The position numbers and the translations under genes were made by a program. A DNA stretch of 64,000 bases from Saprospiraceae bacterium (GTDB lineage: Bacteria; Bacteroidota; Bacteroidia; Chitinophagales; Saprospiraceae): contig JALHLK010000014.1 in the NCBI GenBank assembly GCA_022844565.1, forward strand, positions 1 to 64,000. The letters run 5' to 3'. Below are positions 25,701 to 34,212 of this stretch, in pieces; within the stretch, counting starts at the first letter, position 1; each line of letters begins with the position of its first letter. The notes beneath the pieces are model-generated. The model made no database searches and had not been told where the DNA came from. It saw only the letters and a list, made by a program, of their open reading frames with translations.

Positions 25701-25720
25701 AGTATAACGATTCTCTTCAT
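22712..25720 (-). CDS. SusC/RagA family TonB-dependent outer-membrane transporter
   Basis: The ATG at 25720 gives 1002 residues with a signal peptide; the longer frame to 25792 crosses the probable promoter and is rejected. An N-terminal carboxypeptidase-regulatory-like domain (LIKGKILDAANNEQVIGATISVQG) is followed by the TonB box/plug (DNVLLDQIVVIGYGTQRKVDVTGS, VRVRGIGT, DASSTAIYGARGANGVIIISTKKG). A 22-strand barrel follows and ends in NFNF. It imports oligosaccharides with SusD. The susCD pair defines the locus as a PUL. Confidence 0.96.
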   Translation of the reverse strand: MKRIVILIKVVHIFCFVTLFVNTNIGQNLIKGKILDAANNEQVIGATISVQGTGRGTVTDIDGNFEIAASTGNVLIVSYTGYKSKEILVSDQQQYEIMLQQDNVLLDQIVVIGYGTQRKVDVTGSTVTIKGEELSKQPVITATQALQGKVPGVQILASGKPGSSPNVRVRGIGTALAGTTALFVVDGVLTDDISNINTSDIVSVDILKDASSTAIYGARGANGVIIISTKKGTSGGTKVNYNNIIGFRSAARIVDMANAEEYANYASAATGQTVLANNADTDWYREILRDAFTQNHNLSISGGSENMSHFVGLGYLDEEGIVLNNSFKRFNIRTNLDYKLSSFVKVGLNGLMTTTNERDVNLGAAYNNAYRATPNIPSVVEGRYGNTSQFHNVGNPILDLNNNDIRNTNNRIQASAFAEVEPIKKLKFRSMLGADNGNFNGRGYNFKFLNDEITFLNSGGNQRAERSSLTLTNSNSFRWVWDNTLSYQHQLDKHTFNFLVGTTAEALNSTFFSSSRDDVPADKNLWYINTGDPNTSRNNGGGEAWTRNSYLGRVNYNYDDKYLFTGTLRRDGSSRISKDNRWGFFPSFGAGWVLSNENFLKDNTIIETLKLRASWGRVGNDRVPSDAFTVTVTPNLAYPFGGGVAVNGSAITQVKDPNLTWETTEEIDLGLDFSFLKGKLYGELGFYTKTTNDLLINIKLPATAGDEDGVILTNAASIRNTGFEASLNWRENVSPKFSYKIGANITLNNNEVIGLNGGEPILDGGVGAGQIYTTRTDNGQPVGAFYVYQTLGVFQNGEEIAAYKSSKGTIIQPSASPGDFKYQDSNDDGRIDDKDRVFVGSYQPKMYFGLNTELTYASFDLSVDFYGNVGNVIYNGKKALRLSGLDNVEKKLAYNRWTPNAGIQDEPIANSGFLPASTYYVESGDFLRINNVTLNYNISPDFVRKLKISNARIFVTSQNTFTLQRFSGFSPELLDSSPTRAGIEFNAYPTTRTLACGVNFNF

Positions 25721-25768
25721 AGTATAACGATTAGATTCCAACCCAAATATTTTAAAAATTGGATTCAA

Positions 25769-25776
25769 CAAATATA
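25769..25776 (-). promoter_or_regulatory. -7 box of the PUL operon
   Basis: TATATTTG on the minus strand fits TAnnTTTG; transcription would start about 40 bases before the susC ATG at 25720. No good -33 box was found, as expected for an activator-dependent promoter. Confidence 0.5.
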
Positions 25777-25863
25777 CGACGAAACTCTCCAACTATGTTA
25801 TTTTATCACTACGCCATGACTACGCCAACTGAAATTTTAACATTTTAAAATAATCAATTAATA

Positions 25864-25939
25864 CCACTTTTCACCTAATAAAGTGGCTCATAATCAATCA
25901 CTTTAATTTCTTGATCGTTGTTTCAATCATCTTAAAGTG
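25864..25939. promoter_or_regulatory. Two inverted repeats between regulator and susC
   Basis: CCACTTT (25864-25870) pairs with AAAGTGG (25880-25886), and CACTTTAA (25899-25906) pairs with TTAAAGTG (25932-25939). The shared ACTTT core occurs four times within 76 bases, about 90-165 bases upstream of the -7 box. They may be binding sites for the LuxR-type regulator; the first could also terminate the regulator message. Confidence 0.45.
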
Positions 25940-26000
25940 TACGCTAGAGCATCTATTTTGAAGAGACAATCTACTAACTTTACTTCTATGACCTGAAAAT

Positions 26001-28784
26001 CTATTCTTGGAAGTAATTAATAAAAAATTCATTAAGATCCAGGTTGCTATTTAGGTTAATTTTTTTTCGTAACCTATATCTTTTGTTTTCAAGTCCACGG
26101 AGGGATATATTAAGGAGTGGAGCAATTTCTTTTGAGCTTAAATTCATTCTTAAATAGGAGGCACATTTTAAGTCATCAGCGGTGAGTGTTGGAAATTCAT
26201 TTTTTAATTTTTTTAAAAATTCACGGTGAATATCTTCAAAATTAACATTAAATAATTTTTTGTCATTTTGTAATGTTAGATTATCGTTTATTTGCTTCAT
26301 AAACAGGTTATAGTCCTTGGGCGTAAGTTTTTGATCACCAGATTTCCTAATTTCTATAATTTCATTCTTTATATCAAGTAGGAGTTCATTCTTTTCTACC
26401 AATCTGCTCGTTACATTGGCTAAGTCTTTACTCTTTCTCAAATTTTCTTGTTGTAGATTCTCATTTTCGATTTGAATCATTTTTTCTCTAATGATTCTTT
26501 CATTTTCAGTTTTCAGTTTTTGTTCTTGTTTTTTTAATTGATTTGCGAGAATAAAATTTAGTATGTATGATATTAAAAATATGATACCAACATAGAATAT
26601 CCATGCCCACCACTTTAAATACCACGGATACCCAATCGTTATTTTTAAAAATTGAGAAGCATTACCGTCGGTGACTTCTAATGTATATTTCCCATTTCTG
26701 AGTCCGTATAGGTCAATATACCGATTATTTGGTATGGCTGACAAAGTTGTGGTTTTGGGCAATAATTTATATTCTAATATCTTATTTTCATTAAAGTTGT
26801 CACTTAAAAAATGAATCCTTAAATCCCTACTTTCAAATGGAATTTTAATCTCTTCTTTATTTTTTAGAGAAAAACACTTTTGATCTTGAATGGATATTGC
26901 CTTATGGAATTGTATGATTTTTGACCTGGTGGAGTTTAGTTTTGTTAGATCAAAAATATCAAAACCTTCATTGGTGCATATGCCTACCCTTTTTTTGTCG
27001 TCTTCAAACAGTACGCTATAATCCTTATTTGCTGTGATTCTTTCTTTGCGTAGTAGCTTAGTACCTTTGTGAAAACTGATCTCATTATCATAAATTTTCA
27101 CGTAAATGGAGTCATTTAAATTTCTTAAAAAAAAATTAGAATTTTCGTTTTGCAAGGATTGGTTTTCGACAAATGAATCATTATTTTCATCGTATTTAAA
27201 GTGATTTAGGCCATTAAAAACGCAAAGTCTGTTTTGTAATAAATCAATATCAAAATTGATTGAATTTTTGAATTCTGGACGTTTGGTGAAGTCTGTTATT
27301 TCAATTGTTTTAGTGTAATCTTCATTTAGCTTTACTTTTTTCAAACCTTTATTCGGACCTGAAACCCAAAATTCTCTTTCTTTGAGCTGTACTATTTTTT
27401 TTACAGGCTCGTTTATACCCTCGACTTTATGAGAAAATTCGACATTTCCTTTATTCAATTTGAATACGACCAATCCTGTATAATTGCCTTGAATCAATAC
27501 TTCATTTTCACCTTTAGCGACAGTGGTAAACCATCCCCCCGTGACATCAGATATTTTCGTTGCCTTATTTTCTTCAATCAAAAATGTACCTTCATTATGA
27601 CCACAGAGTAGGTTATCATTTAATTTTAAAAGTTGCCAGACCTGTCCTTGAGTACCTTTCACTAATTCAAATTGTTTGGCTTTATCATTATTATTATAGA
27701 CAAACAATCCTTGATTAGTCCCTAAGTAGATATTGTTTTTTAAATAAGCCACGCTGTATGCAGCTCCCAACTGTCCCGTTCTATCTTTGAGCATGACTAC
27801 TTCATCTTTGTAATGCAGACAAGTTATACCTTTGTCAAGCCCAAGCCAAATATTGCCAAATATATCAGAAAACACACTAAGTATTGTATTATTCTGCAGC
27901 CCATTATTCACATTGAGATGATATTTTACACTAAATTTTTCATCCAAAATGTACAGTCCTGATCTGATGGTACCAATAAGAATTTCATCATTTGGAAGTT
28001 TCAAAAGCTTATTGATTTGATATTCTTTTAAAGAAGCGTTTACAACGTTGTCCCATTTTCTAATTTTACTATTTTCATAAAAAAATAAACCTTGTTTAGA
28101 AGTGCCAATCAAAACACATTCCGACGATTTTCCTTTACATGGTATCATTCCAGTGATAATTTCTTCTCTAAAAGTGGTGGTGCCTGGTAGTAACTTTAAA
28201 CTATCACTTTCTAACCTATATATACCATTTCCAATCACGGGAAGCCATATCTGATCGTCTATAACCTGCATAAACATAATGGCTCCAGGCGCTTTTATCC
28301 TCTTTATTGTCTTACCATTATATACCAAAATCACCGCAAATGATTGAAAATATATATGCTCTCCAAGGGCTACGATGTTCCAAATTTCTTCTCCCTTGAG
28401 TGCATCATTTGGAATAAGCTTGTTTAAAGAATGGTATGTATGTTCACCACAATCATTTACTAACCAATACCCAAATTCATCATAACCGCCTGTGTAAATT
28501 CTTTCATTCTTTGACAAGACTGACCTAATAATTTTATTATTTGGCAAAGGATATTTAAACCATTCTACACCATTGTGAGCAATTAAGCCATCTTTGTTGC
28601 CAAAGTAAATCAAACCTTTTTTGGAACTTGTCACAGACCAATTTTGATGATGTGCCTTGTAGGTAGATTCCGAAAAATTACTAATTCTAGGTGTTAGTTG
28701 ACTTGATAAACTGCCAATTAAACAAACATTTAAAAATATTACATTTAAAAAATGTCTAATCAATGTTTCTTGTCTGAAGTGCAT
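26001..28784 (-). CDS. Membrane-anchored beta-propeller/LuxR-type PUL regulator
   Basis: The 927-residue protein starts with a signal peptide. A large periplasmic region of propeller repeats follows (GLIYFGNKDGLIAHNGVEW, IWLGLDKGITCL, IYLGTNQGLFVYN). A YYY-type domain precedes one membrane helix (about 725-747), a cytoplasmic coiled coil (about 748-815) and a C-terminal LuxR/GerE-like helix-turn-helix (LTADDLKCASYLRMNLSSKEIAPLLNISLRGLENKRYRLRKKI). It lacks the histidine kinase and receiver modules of hybrid two-component PUL sensors, so sensing and DNA binding are in one chain. It lies directly upstream of susC on the same strand and probably activates it. Confidence 0.9.
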   Translation of the reverse strand: MHFRQETLIRHFLNVIFLNVCLIGSLSSQLTPRISNFSESTYKAHHQNWSVTSSKKGLIYFGNKDGLIAHNGVEWFKYPLPNNKIIRSVLSKNERIYTGGYDEFGYWLVNDCGEHTYHSLNKLIPNDALKGEEIWNIVALGEHIYFQSFAVILVYNGKTIKRIKAPGAIMFMQVIDDQIWLPVIGNGIYRLESDSLKLLPGTTTFREEIITGMIPCKGKSSECVLIGTSKQGLFFYENSKIRKWDNVVNASLKEYQINKLLKLPNDEILIGTIRSGLYILDEKFSVKYHLNVNNGLQNNTILSVFSDIFGNIWLGLDKGITCLHYKDEVVMLKDRTGQLGAAYSVAYLKNNIYLGTNQGLFVYNNNDKAKQFELVKGTQGQVWQLLKLNDNLLCGHNEGTFLIEENKATKISDVTGGWFTTVAKGENEVLIQGNYTGLVVFKLNKGNVEFSHKVEGINEPVKKIVQLKEREFWVSGPNKGLKKVKLNEDYTKTIEITDFTKRPEFKNSINFDIDLLQNRLCVFNGLNHFKYDENNDSFVENQSLQNENSNFFLRNLNDSIYVKIYDNEISFHKGTKLLRKERITANKDYSVLFEDDKKRVGICTNEGFDIFDLTKLNSTRSKIIQFHKAISIQDQKCFSLKNKEEIKIPFESRDLRIHFLSDNFNENKILEYKLLPKTTTLSAIPNNRYIDLYGLRNGKYTLEVTDGNASQFLKITIGYPWYLKWWAWIFYVGIIFLISYILNFILANQLKKQEQKLKTENERIIREKMIQIENENLQQENLRKSKDLANVTSRLVEKNELLLDIKNEIIEIRKSGDQKLTPKDYNLFMKQINDNLTLQNDKKLFNVNFEDIHREFLKKLKNEFPTLTADDLKCASYLRMNLSSKEIAPLLNISLRGLENKRYRLRKKINLNSNLDLNEFFINYFQE

Positions 28785-28996
28785 TTACATCATCTTTTAT
28801 ATTGATGGGAACAAATTTTACTTTGCAAAAATGATCATTTTTTATGATTTGGTCATTTTTAAATAGTATTAATGTGGTAGTTCATTAAAAAGGGGTTGAT
28901 CTTTCTTTTGATATTGATAATTTTATTCTAAAATAAATTCTTTCTTTTTAAAATTTTCTATAATATTGAATTTTATTATCGTTTAAGCACTATAAA

Positions 28997-29362
28997 ATGG
29001 AATTAGTAGCAAAAATCTTAATCGCATTGGTAGCCATAGAGCACATCTATATCTTATACTTCGAAATGTTTGCATGGGAAACCATTGGCAAAAAAACTTT
29101 TAAGTCACTCCCAAGTCACCTCTTTGCACCTACCAAAGCATTAGCTGCCAATCAGGGATTGTATAATGGTTTTCTAGCAGCTGGATTGATCTGGTCACTA
29201 TTCATTTCTGACCCTATTTGGTCAAAAAATATTGCCATTTTCTTTCTTTTGTGTGTTATTATAGCTGGTATCTATGGAGCTATTTCTGCCTCTAAGAGAA
29301 TCTTCTACGTTCAGGCGGTTCCGGCAATTTTGGCATTGATATTAGTATTGGTTTTCTTATAA
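28997..29362 (+). CDS. DUF1304 family membrane protein
   Basis: The 121-residue product has four predicted membrane helices and the family start MELVAKILIALVAIEHIYILYFEMFAWET, then NQGLYNGFLAAGLIW and a C-terminal VQAVPAILALILVLVFL. The function of DUF1304 is unknown. It precedes a VOC-family gene by 20 bases and is probably co-transcribed with it. Confidence 0.9.
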   Translation: MELVAKILIALVAIEHIYILYFEMFAWETIGKKTFKSLPSHLFAPTKALAANQGLYNGFLAAGLIWSLFISDPIWSKNIAIFFLLCVIIAGIYGAISASKRIFYVQAVPAILALILVLVFL

Positions 29363-29382
29363 AATATTTTAATTCTTAAATC

Positions 29383-29763
29383 ATGAACAACATCAACTTA
29401 GGTATCTTTTCTCTTAGCCTAGCTGTCAAAGACATACAGGCATCTAAGGACTTTTATGAAAAATTAGGATTTTCCATTTTGGGAGGCAATATTGAGCAAA
29501 AATGGTTAATCCTTAAAAATGGTAAGTCTGTTATCGGGCTATTCGAAGGAATGTTTGATACAAATATCATTACCTTCAATCCTGGCTGGGACGAAAATGC
29601 ACAAAACCTGGAGGAATGGGATGATGTAAGAGTTATCCAAAATCATTTGAAAAATTGTGGCATAGTTTTAACCGCTGAAGCTGATGGTAGCACAGCCGGG
29701 CCTGCACATATCACTTTGACTGATCCTGATGGGAACAATATACTCATCGATCAGCATCGATAA
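29383..29763 (+). CDS. VOC (glyoxalase/bleomycin-resistance fold) family protein
   Basis: The 126-residue product has paired beta-alpha-beta-beta-beta modules: FSLSLAVKDIQASKDFYEKLGFSILGG at the start and AHITLTDPDGNNILIDQ at the end. Family members bind a metal and act as lyases, dioxygenases or drug-binding proteins. The first metal position is not an obvious histidine (FSLSLAV), so catalysis is uncertain. Confidence 0.88.
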   Translation: MNNINLGIFSLSLAVKDIQASKDFYEKLGFSILGGNIEQKWLILKNGKSVIGLFEGMFDTNIITFNPGWDENAQNLEEWDDVRVIQNHLKNCGIVLTAEADGSTAGPAHITLTDPDGNNILIDQHR

Positions 29764-30028
29764 TCCCAAATTGTATTAGCTATAAAGTCAAGAGCCAAAT
29801 ATACACAATCGTATGTCGCAACATATGATAGCTTCCAATTTAAGAATTCATCTAAGTAGCATAAAAAAGTTATAGGGAAAACAATCTTTGAGTATGTGAT
29901 AGACTAAAAAGGTCTGAAATTGACTTTGACCATTGGCTGTCCGACTTTACTTTGGCATGGAATTGCCTCGCTGAGAACGGCCAAATTGCCTTTTTGCCCA
30001 TTGAAATCATTGCTCATCGCCAAATTGC

Positions 30029-31585
30029 CTATCCTGCCCAACTTTCTCTATCCAAGGACCTATATTGGATTGCCTCTGCTAAATGTTCAATTTTGATTTC
30101 TTCACTTACGGCAAGGTCAGCAATGGTACGGGCTACTTTTAAAATACGGTCATAAGCACGGGCAGATAGTTGTAAGCGTTGCATGGCCGTTTTTAATAAG
30201 ATGGTGCCCGCTTGGTTAAGTTGACATACGTCTTCAACCATTTTACCAGACATTTGCGCATTACTGTATACTCCAGTTAATTTTTCAAATCGTTTTTCTT
30301 GAATTTCCCGAGCTTTGATCACTCTTTTTACAATTTGTTGACTTGTTTCAGATTTTTTATTACCATCCGAGAGTTCATCATAACTTACAGGTGTGACTTC
30401 TACATGCAAATCAATCCTATCCAATAAAGGACCTGATACTTTGGCTAAGTATTTTTTTACAACACCCGGACCACATACGCATTCTTTCTCAGGGTGGTTG
30501 TAATAACCGCACGGACATGGATTCATCGCAGCTACCAACATAAAGCTAGCTGGGTAATCTACCGATGTTTTAGCTCTAGAGATGGTCACACATCGAGATT
30601 CCATCGGTTGACGCATTACTTCTAAGACTGCTCGCTTAAATTCTGGTAATTCATCCAAAAACAAAACACCATTGTGTGCAAGACTTATTTCTCCAGGAGA
30701 AGGGTTGCTTCCACCTCCCACTAATGCTACATCACTGATCGTATGATGTGGTGATCTGAATGGTCTAGTCCCAATTAATGAGGTATTAGCACCCATCAAT
30801 CCTGATACGGAGTGTATTTTAGTCGTTTCTAAAGCTTCCATCAGTGACAACGGAGGCAAAATAGTTGGTAATCTTTTAGCAAGCATGGTTTTACCAGCAC
30901 CTGGAGGGCCAATTAAAATTACGTTATGTCCTCCTGCTGCAGCAATTTCCATTGCTCTTTTAATGTTTTCTTGACCTTTTACATCATCGAAGTCCACATC
31001 ATAGACACTTACATTTTCTTCAAAAAGTTCTCGTGTATTATGTACCTCAGGCTTTAAGTCTTTTTCTTCATTGAGAAAAGACACTAAGTCTCTGATGTGC
31101 TCTATACCATATACATCTAGATCTTTTACAATGGCCGCTTCTTTTGCATTTGCTTTTGGGAGTATGATACCTTTATATTTTTCTTTTCTAGCTTGGATGG
31201 CTATGGGAAGAACACCTTTTACAGGACGAAGGCTACCATCTAAGGCTAGCTCACCCATGATGATGTAAGAATTTAGTTTTTCCGATTTTACTTGGTCAGA
31301 ACTGGCTAAAATGCCTATCGCTATCGTCAAATCATAGGAAGAGCCTTCTTTTCTTATATCTGCTGGGGCAAGATTGATGACTGTTTGCCTTCGTGGAAAC
31401 TCATAACCTGAGTTTTTAATTGCTGCTTCGATTCTTTGAAAACCTTCTTTTACCGCATTGTCTGGAAGCCCTACCATATGAAAGAATCGTTGGCCTTCTG
31501 CAGGTCTACCGCCTAAATTGACTTCGATCGTAATGGTGGTTGCTTCCACTCCATGTACAGCACTTGCATAAACTTTAGACAACAT
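30029..31585 (-). CDS. comM: YifB/ComM family Mg chelatase-like AAA+ ATPase
   Basis: The 518-residue protein has the N-terminal ChlI-like domain (MLSKVYASAVHGVEATTITIEVNLG), Walker A GPPGAGKTM, and FRSPHHTISDVALVGGG. HNGVLFLDELPEF serves as Walker B, and MNPCPCGYYNHPEKECVCGP is a cysteine cluster. A C-terminal Mg-chelatase domain follows. ComM is a helicase that helps branch migration during natural transformation. Length and order match the family. It is last in a unit with pdxA. Confidence 0.95.
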   Translation of the reverse strand: MLSKVYASAVHGVEATTITIEVNLGGRPAEGQRFFHMVGLPDNAVKEGFQRIEAAIKNSGYEFPRRQTVINLAPADIRKEGSSYDLTIAIGILASSDQVKSEKLNSYIIMGELALDGSLRPVKGVLPIAIQARKEKYKGIILPKANAKEAAIVKDLDVYGIEHIRDLVSFLNEEKDLKPEVHNTRELFEENVSVYDVDFDDVKGQENIKRAMEIAAAGGHNVILIGPPGAGKTMLAKRLPTILPPLSLMEALETTKIHSVSGLMGANTSLIGTRPFRSPHHTISDVALVGGGSNPSPGEISLAHNGVLFLDELPEFKRAVLEVMRQPMESRCVTISRAKTSVDYPASFMLVAAMNPCPCGYYNHPEKECVCGPGVVKKYLAKVSGPLLDRIDLHVEVTPVSYDELSDGNKKSETSQQIVKRVIKAREIQEKRFEKLTGVYSNAQMSGKMVEDVCQLNQAGTILLKTAMQRLQLSARAYDRILKVARTIADLAVSEEIKIEHLAEAIQYRSLDRESWAG

Positions 31586-31595
31586 GGATCTTTGA

Positions 31596-32672
31596 TTATT
31601 CTTTTTCTTCTACAATGACCTCATCTTCATCTTCTGAATAAACTCCCTTTTCACGTTTTTTCAACCTGTTTTTGCGATCATCAACGTATTGTTTTCGATT
31701 GCGTGAGATTTCAATTGCGCTAAAAATCGCTGTACGCATAGAATCAGGACTGGCTAAGTCTTTTCCTACTATGTCAAATCCTGTACCATGGTCAGGTGAA
31801 GTTCGGACTACATTTAACCCTGCAGTAAAGTTGACCCCTGAACCAAAAGTGAGGGCTTTAAATGGTATAAGACCTTGATCGTGGTACATGGCTAGGATGG
31901 CATCAACTTTCTTAAATTGACCAGAACCAAAAAATCCATCAGATGAATAGGGACCAAAAACCATAATTCCTGATTTTTTAGCTTCTAAAATGGCTGGTTT
32001 TATAATTTTTTCTTCTTCCTCGCCTATGGCTCCATTGTCACCTGCATGAGGATTTAGGCCTAATACGGCTATTGTTGGCTTTTCTTTATCAAAATCTTTA
32101 ATCAAAGACTCATTGAGTACATTGATTTTTTTAAGAATTTGTTCTTTAGTAATATTTTTAGACACTTCGTGTAGAGGAAGATGGTTGGTCACTAATCCTA
32201 CTTTTAAATCTTCACTTACCATCATCATCAGTGAAGTCACAGACCCAATCGTTGATTCTAAATACTCTGTATGCCCTGGAAATCCGAAATTGGCCATTTT
32301 CATGGATTCTTTATTGATAGGTGCGGTGACAAGTGCATCAATAAGGTTTTCTTTTAAATCTTTTACGGCTCTTTCTAGTGCCAAGAAAGCATATTTACCA
32401 CCAGCTGCACTAGCTTTACCTGGGGTGATCGCAACCTCTTCTTCCCAACAGTTGATGATATTAATTTTGCCATATTGAGCCTTAGAAGGGTCTGATACTT
32501 GTTGATAATTAAATTTTATCTCTTCAAGGGTGTTTTTATAATAAGATAATACTTTGGATGATCCGTAAATGACAGGGGTAAACGATTTGGTGAGCGTATT
32601 GTTAGAGAGTGCTTTTAGTATAATTTCTGGTCCAATTCCGTTTATTTCTCCAATTGTAATTCCTATCTTCAT
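31596..32672 (-). CDS. pdxA: 4-hydroxythreonine-4-phosphate dehydrogenase
   Basis: PdxA oxidises 4-phosphohydroxy-threonine in the DXP-dependent pathway to pyridoxal phosphate. The 358-residue product shows GITIGEINGIGPEIILKAL, the metal-binding histidines in FGFPGHTEYLES, LGLNPHAGDNG and AMYHDQGLIPFK, and the C-terminal SPDHGTGFDIVGK. A charged tail (KKREKGVYSEDEDEVIVEEKE) extends beyond the usual end. The stop lies 10 bases from the comM start. Confidence 0.95.
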   Translation of the reverse strand: MKIGITIGEINGIGPEIILKALSNNTLTKSFTPVIYGSSKVLSYYKNTLEEIKFNYQQVSDPSKAQYGKINIINCWEEEVAITPGKASAAGGKYAFLALERAVKDLKENLIDALVTAPINKESMKMANFGFPGHTEYLESTIGSVTSLMMMVSEDLKVGLVTNHLPLHEVSKNITKEQILKKINVLNESLIKDFDKEKPTIAVLGLNPHAGDNGAIGEEEEKIIKPAILEAKKSGIMVFGPYSSDGFFGSGQFKKVDAILAMYHDQGLIPFKALTFGSGVNFTAGLNVVRTSPDHGTGFDIVGKDLASPDSMRTAIFSAIEISRNRKQYVDDRKNRLKKREKGVYSEDEDEVIVEEKE

Positions 32673-32702
32673 TTCTTTCTTAAATTAATTATTTGGTATG
32701 TA

Positions 32703-34184
32703 TTAAAATTCAAAACATCCGATATCAGGCTTTGTTTTTCTGTTTTTTCCTGCTAAATCGATTTTGATGTTTGACAAAGGTAAGGCTTTTTCTCTAGCTA
32801 TTGATATTGTATCTAATCTATAATCTTTATTATCAATTTTAAGAAACAATTTATCTGAAGATTTTTGATTTAGACAGTCCTTGCAGTTATCAAAAAAATT
32901 TGGCCACCGATTCGTCATCAATAGTTCATCTACCCTAACTACACAGTTTGTTAGATTGTATTTAAAGTTAGCGGGATTGTCTCGTGTGTGATTCAAAAAA
33001 GAAATTTCATCAGTATTATTACCCGAAATTATGCAATTGGTCATAGTCAAGTCCAATGGCTTAACATCCACCAATACACTGCAAGTGATATCTTCATCTA
33101 GGTTTAAACATTTTTTATTATTAGCGGCTATTGCTTCCCTTTGATTGTTAAATGATGCAAAAGTACAGTATGTAAAATTGTACTTTCCACCATATGTCAT
33201 CTGCACTGCATGTCCTCCGTTTCTATGGACCAAAGAATTTGTTGCGTTCAACGCTCCATTAAAAGTAAAAATACCAGAACTCGAAGTGTTAAAAATCGAA
33301 GAATTGGCTATCGTAACTTGACTTCCGCTATCGATCACCATACCCACGATACTATTCTTGATTATGGTATATTTTAAATCAGATCCTTTGCTCCCAATAA
33401 ACCGAAGACCACCCCATTGTCCTGGAATATCAGCATACTCGGGTTCCAATCTGGAACCTTGAATGATCACGGGATTTTCAGCTGTACCTTCTGAAGTTAA
33501 TTTGGCATCGGGTAAAATTATAATTTGTCCATCATTGTATACACTTGTTCTATCTGGAGTAAATGCTATGCCACCATGTACATGAAGTCTTGTACCTTTT
33601 GGCAAGATAACATGGCAATCGTCAATTACAAGTATACCATAGACTACGTAAGGTTTTGGGTCTGCAAAAACCAAGGAACCCTTTTCGCAGCTTAATAAAC
33701 CTATTTGCCCGGCCTTTGAGATGTAGTTTGCATTTTGACCCCATGAAGTCAGAAGGACTTTCACAGAGTTACCACTTTGATTTATTATAAGATTTTCTTC
33801 TATTACAAAGGGTGAGTCACTCTGAGGTTTGTTAGGGTCAATGGTTACTTCTGCAAAAATATAAATACTATCATTTGGTAAAATTTCCACCCCCTTTACC
33901 ATGGGTCCTTTTATACCATCGACATTAATTCTATAAAATGATGAAGCACCCTTTTCTAAAAAAACATCCAACTGTACAGGTTTTGATTCATCGTTGTACA
34001 ATTTTATAATTCTAGTTGCTGATCCAATACTGGTAAAAACGGTATCAAAAAGCAAAGTATCTACAGAGGCATATACCTTAGCCTTACCTTCAAAATATTC
34101 AAAATCTCTTTGACATGAATGGTAAAGAATTGCTGAAAATAAAAAGACAATGGCAAATATATATTTTTTTCGCTCTATGAGCAT
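32703..34184 (-). CDS. Right-handed beta-helix lipoprotein
   Basis: The 493-residue protein has lipobox YHSC (Cys24) and an N-terminal beta-sandwich (VYASVDTLLFDTVFTSIGSATRIIKLYN). A parallel beta-helix spans about 170-440, seen as repeated GSDLKYTIIKNS, SQVTIANSSIFN and NATNSLVHRNGGHAVQMTYGG. The C-terminus ends in KPDIGCFEF, typical of this Bacteroidota family. The function is unknown; beta-helices often bind or cleave polysaccharides, but no catalytic set is evident. Confidence 0.85.
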   Translation of the reverse strand: MLIERKKYIFAIVFLFSAILYHSCQRDFEYFEGKAKVYASVDTLLFDTVFTSIGSATRIIKLYNDESKPVQLDVFLEKGASSFYRINVDGIKGPMVKGVEILPNDSIYIFAEVTIDPNKPQSDSPFVIEENLIINQSGNSVKVLLTSWGQNANYISKAGQIGLLSCEKGSLVFADPKPYVVYGILVIDDCHVILPKGTRLHVHGGIAFTPDRTSVYNDGQIIILPDAKLTSEGTAENPVIIQGSRLEPEYADIPGQWGGLRFIGSKGSDLKYTIIKNSIVGMVIDSGSQVTIANSSIFNTSSSGIFTFNGALNATNSLVHRNGGHAVQMTYGGKYNFTYCTFASFNNQREAIAANNKKCLNLDEDITCSVLVDVKPLDLTMTNCIISGNNTDEISFLNHTRDNPANFKYNLTNCVVRVDELLMTNRWPNFFDNCKDCLNQKSSDKLFLKIDNKDYRLDTISIAREKALPLSNIKIDLAGKNRKTKPDIGCFEF

Positions 34185-34212
34185 AGATATTGATTTTGAT
34201 TAAATATTATGA

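Noticed and set aside
25721-25792. Longer N-terminus of SusC
   Set aside because: It runs through the probable promoter (-7 box at 25769-25776), and the signal peptide starts at the internal ATG 25720.
29930-30040. Short direct repeat GCCAAATTGCC near the comM stop
   Set aside because: Only two short copies, partly in the coding end; no further structure.
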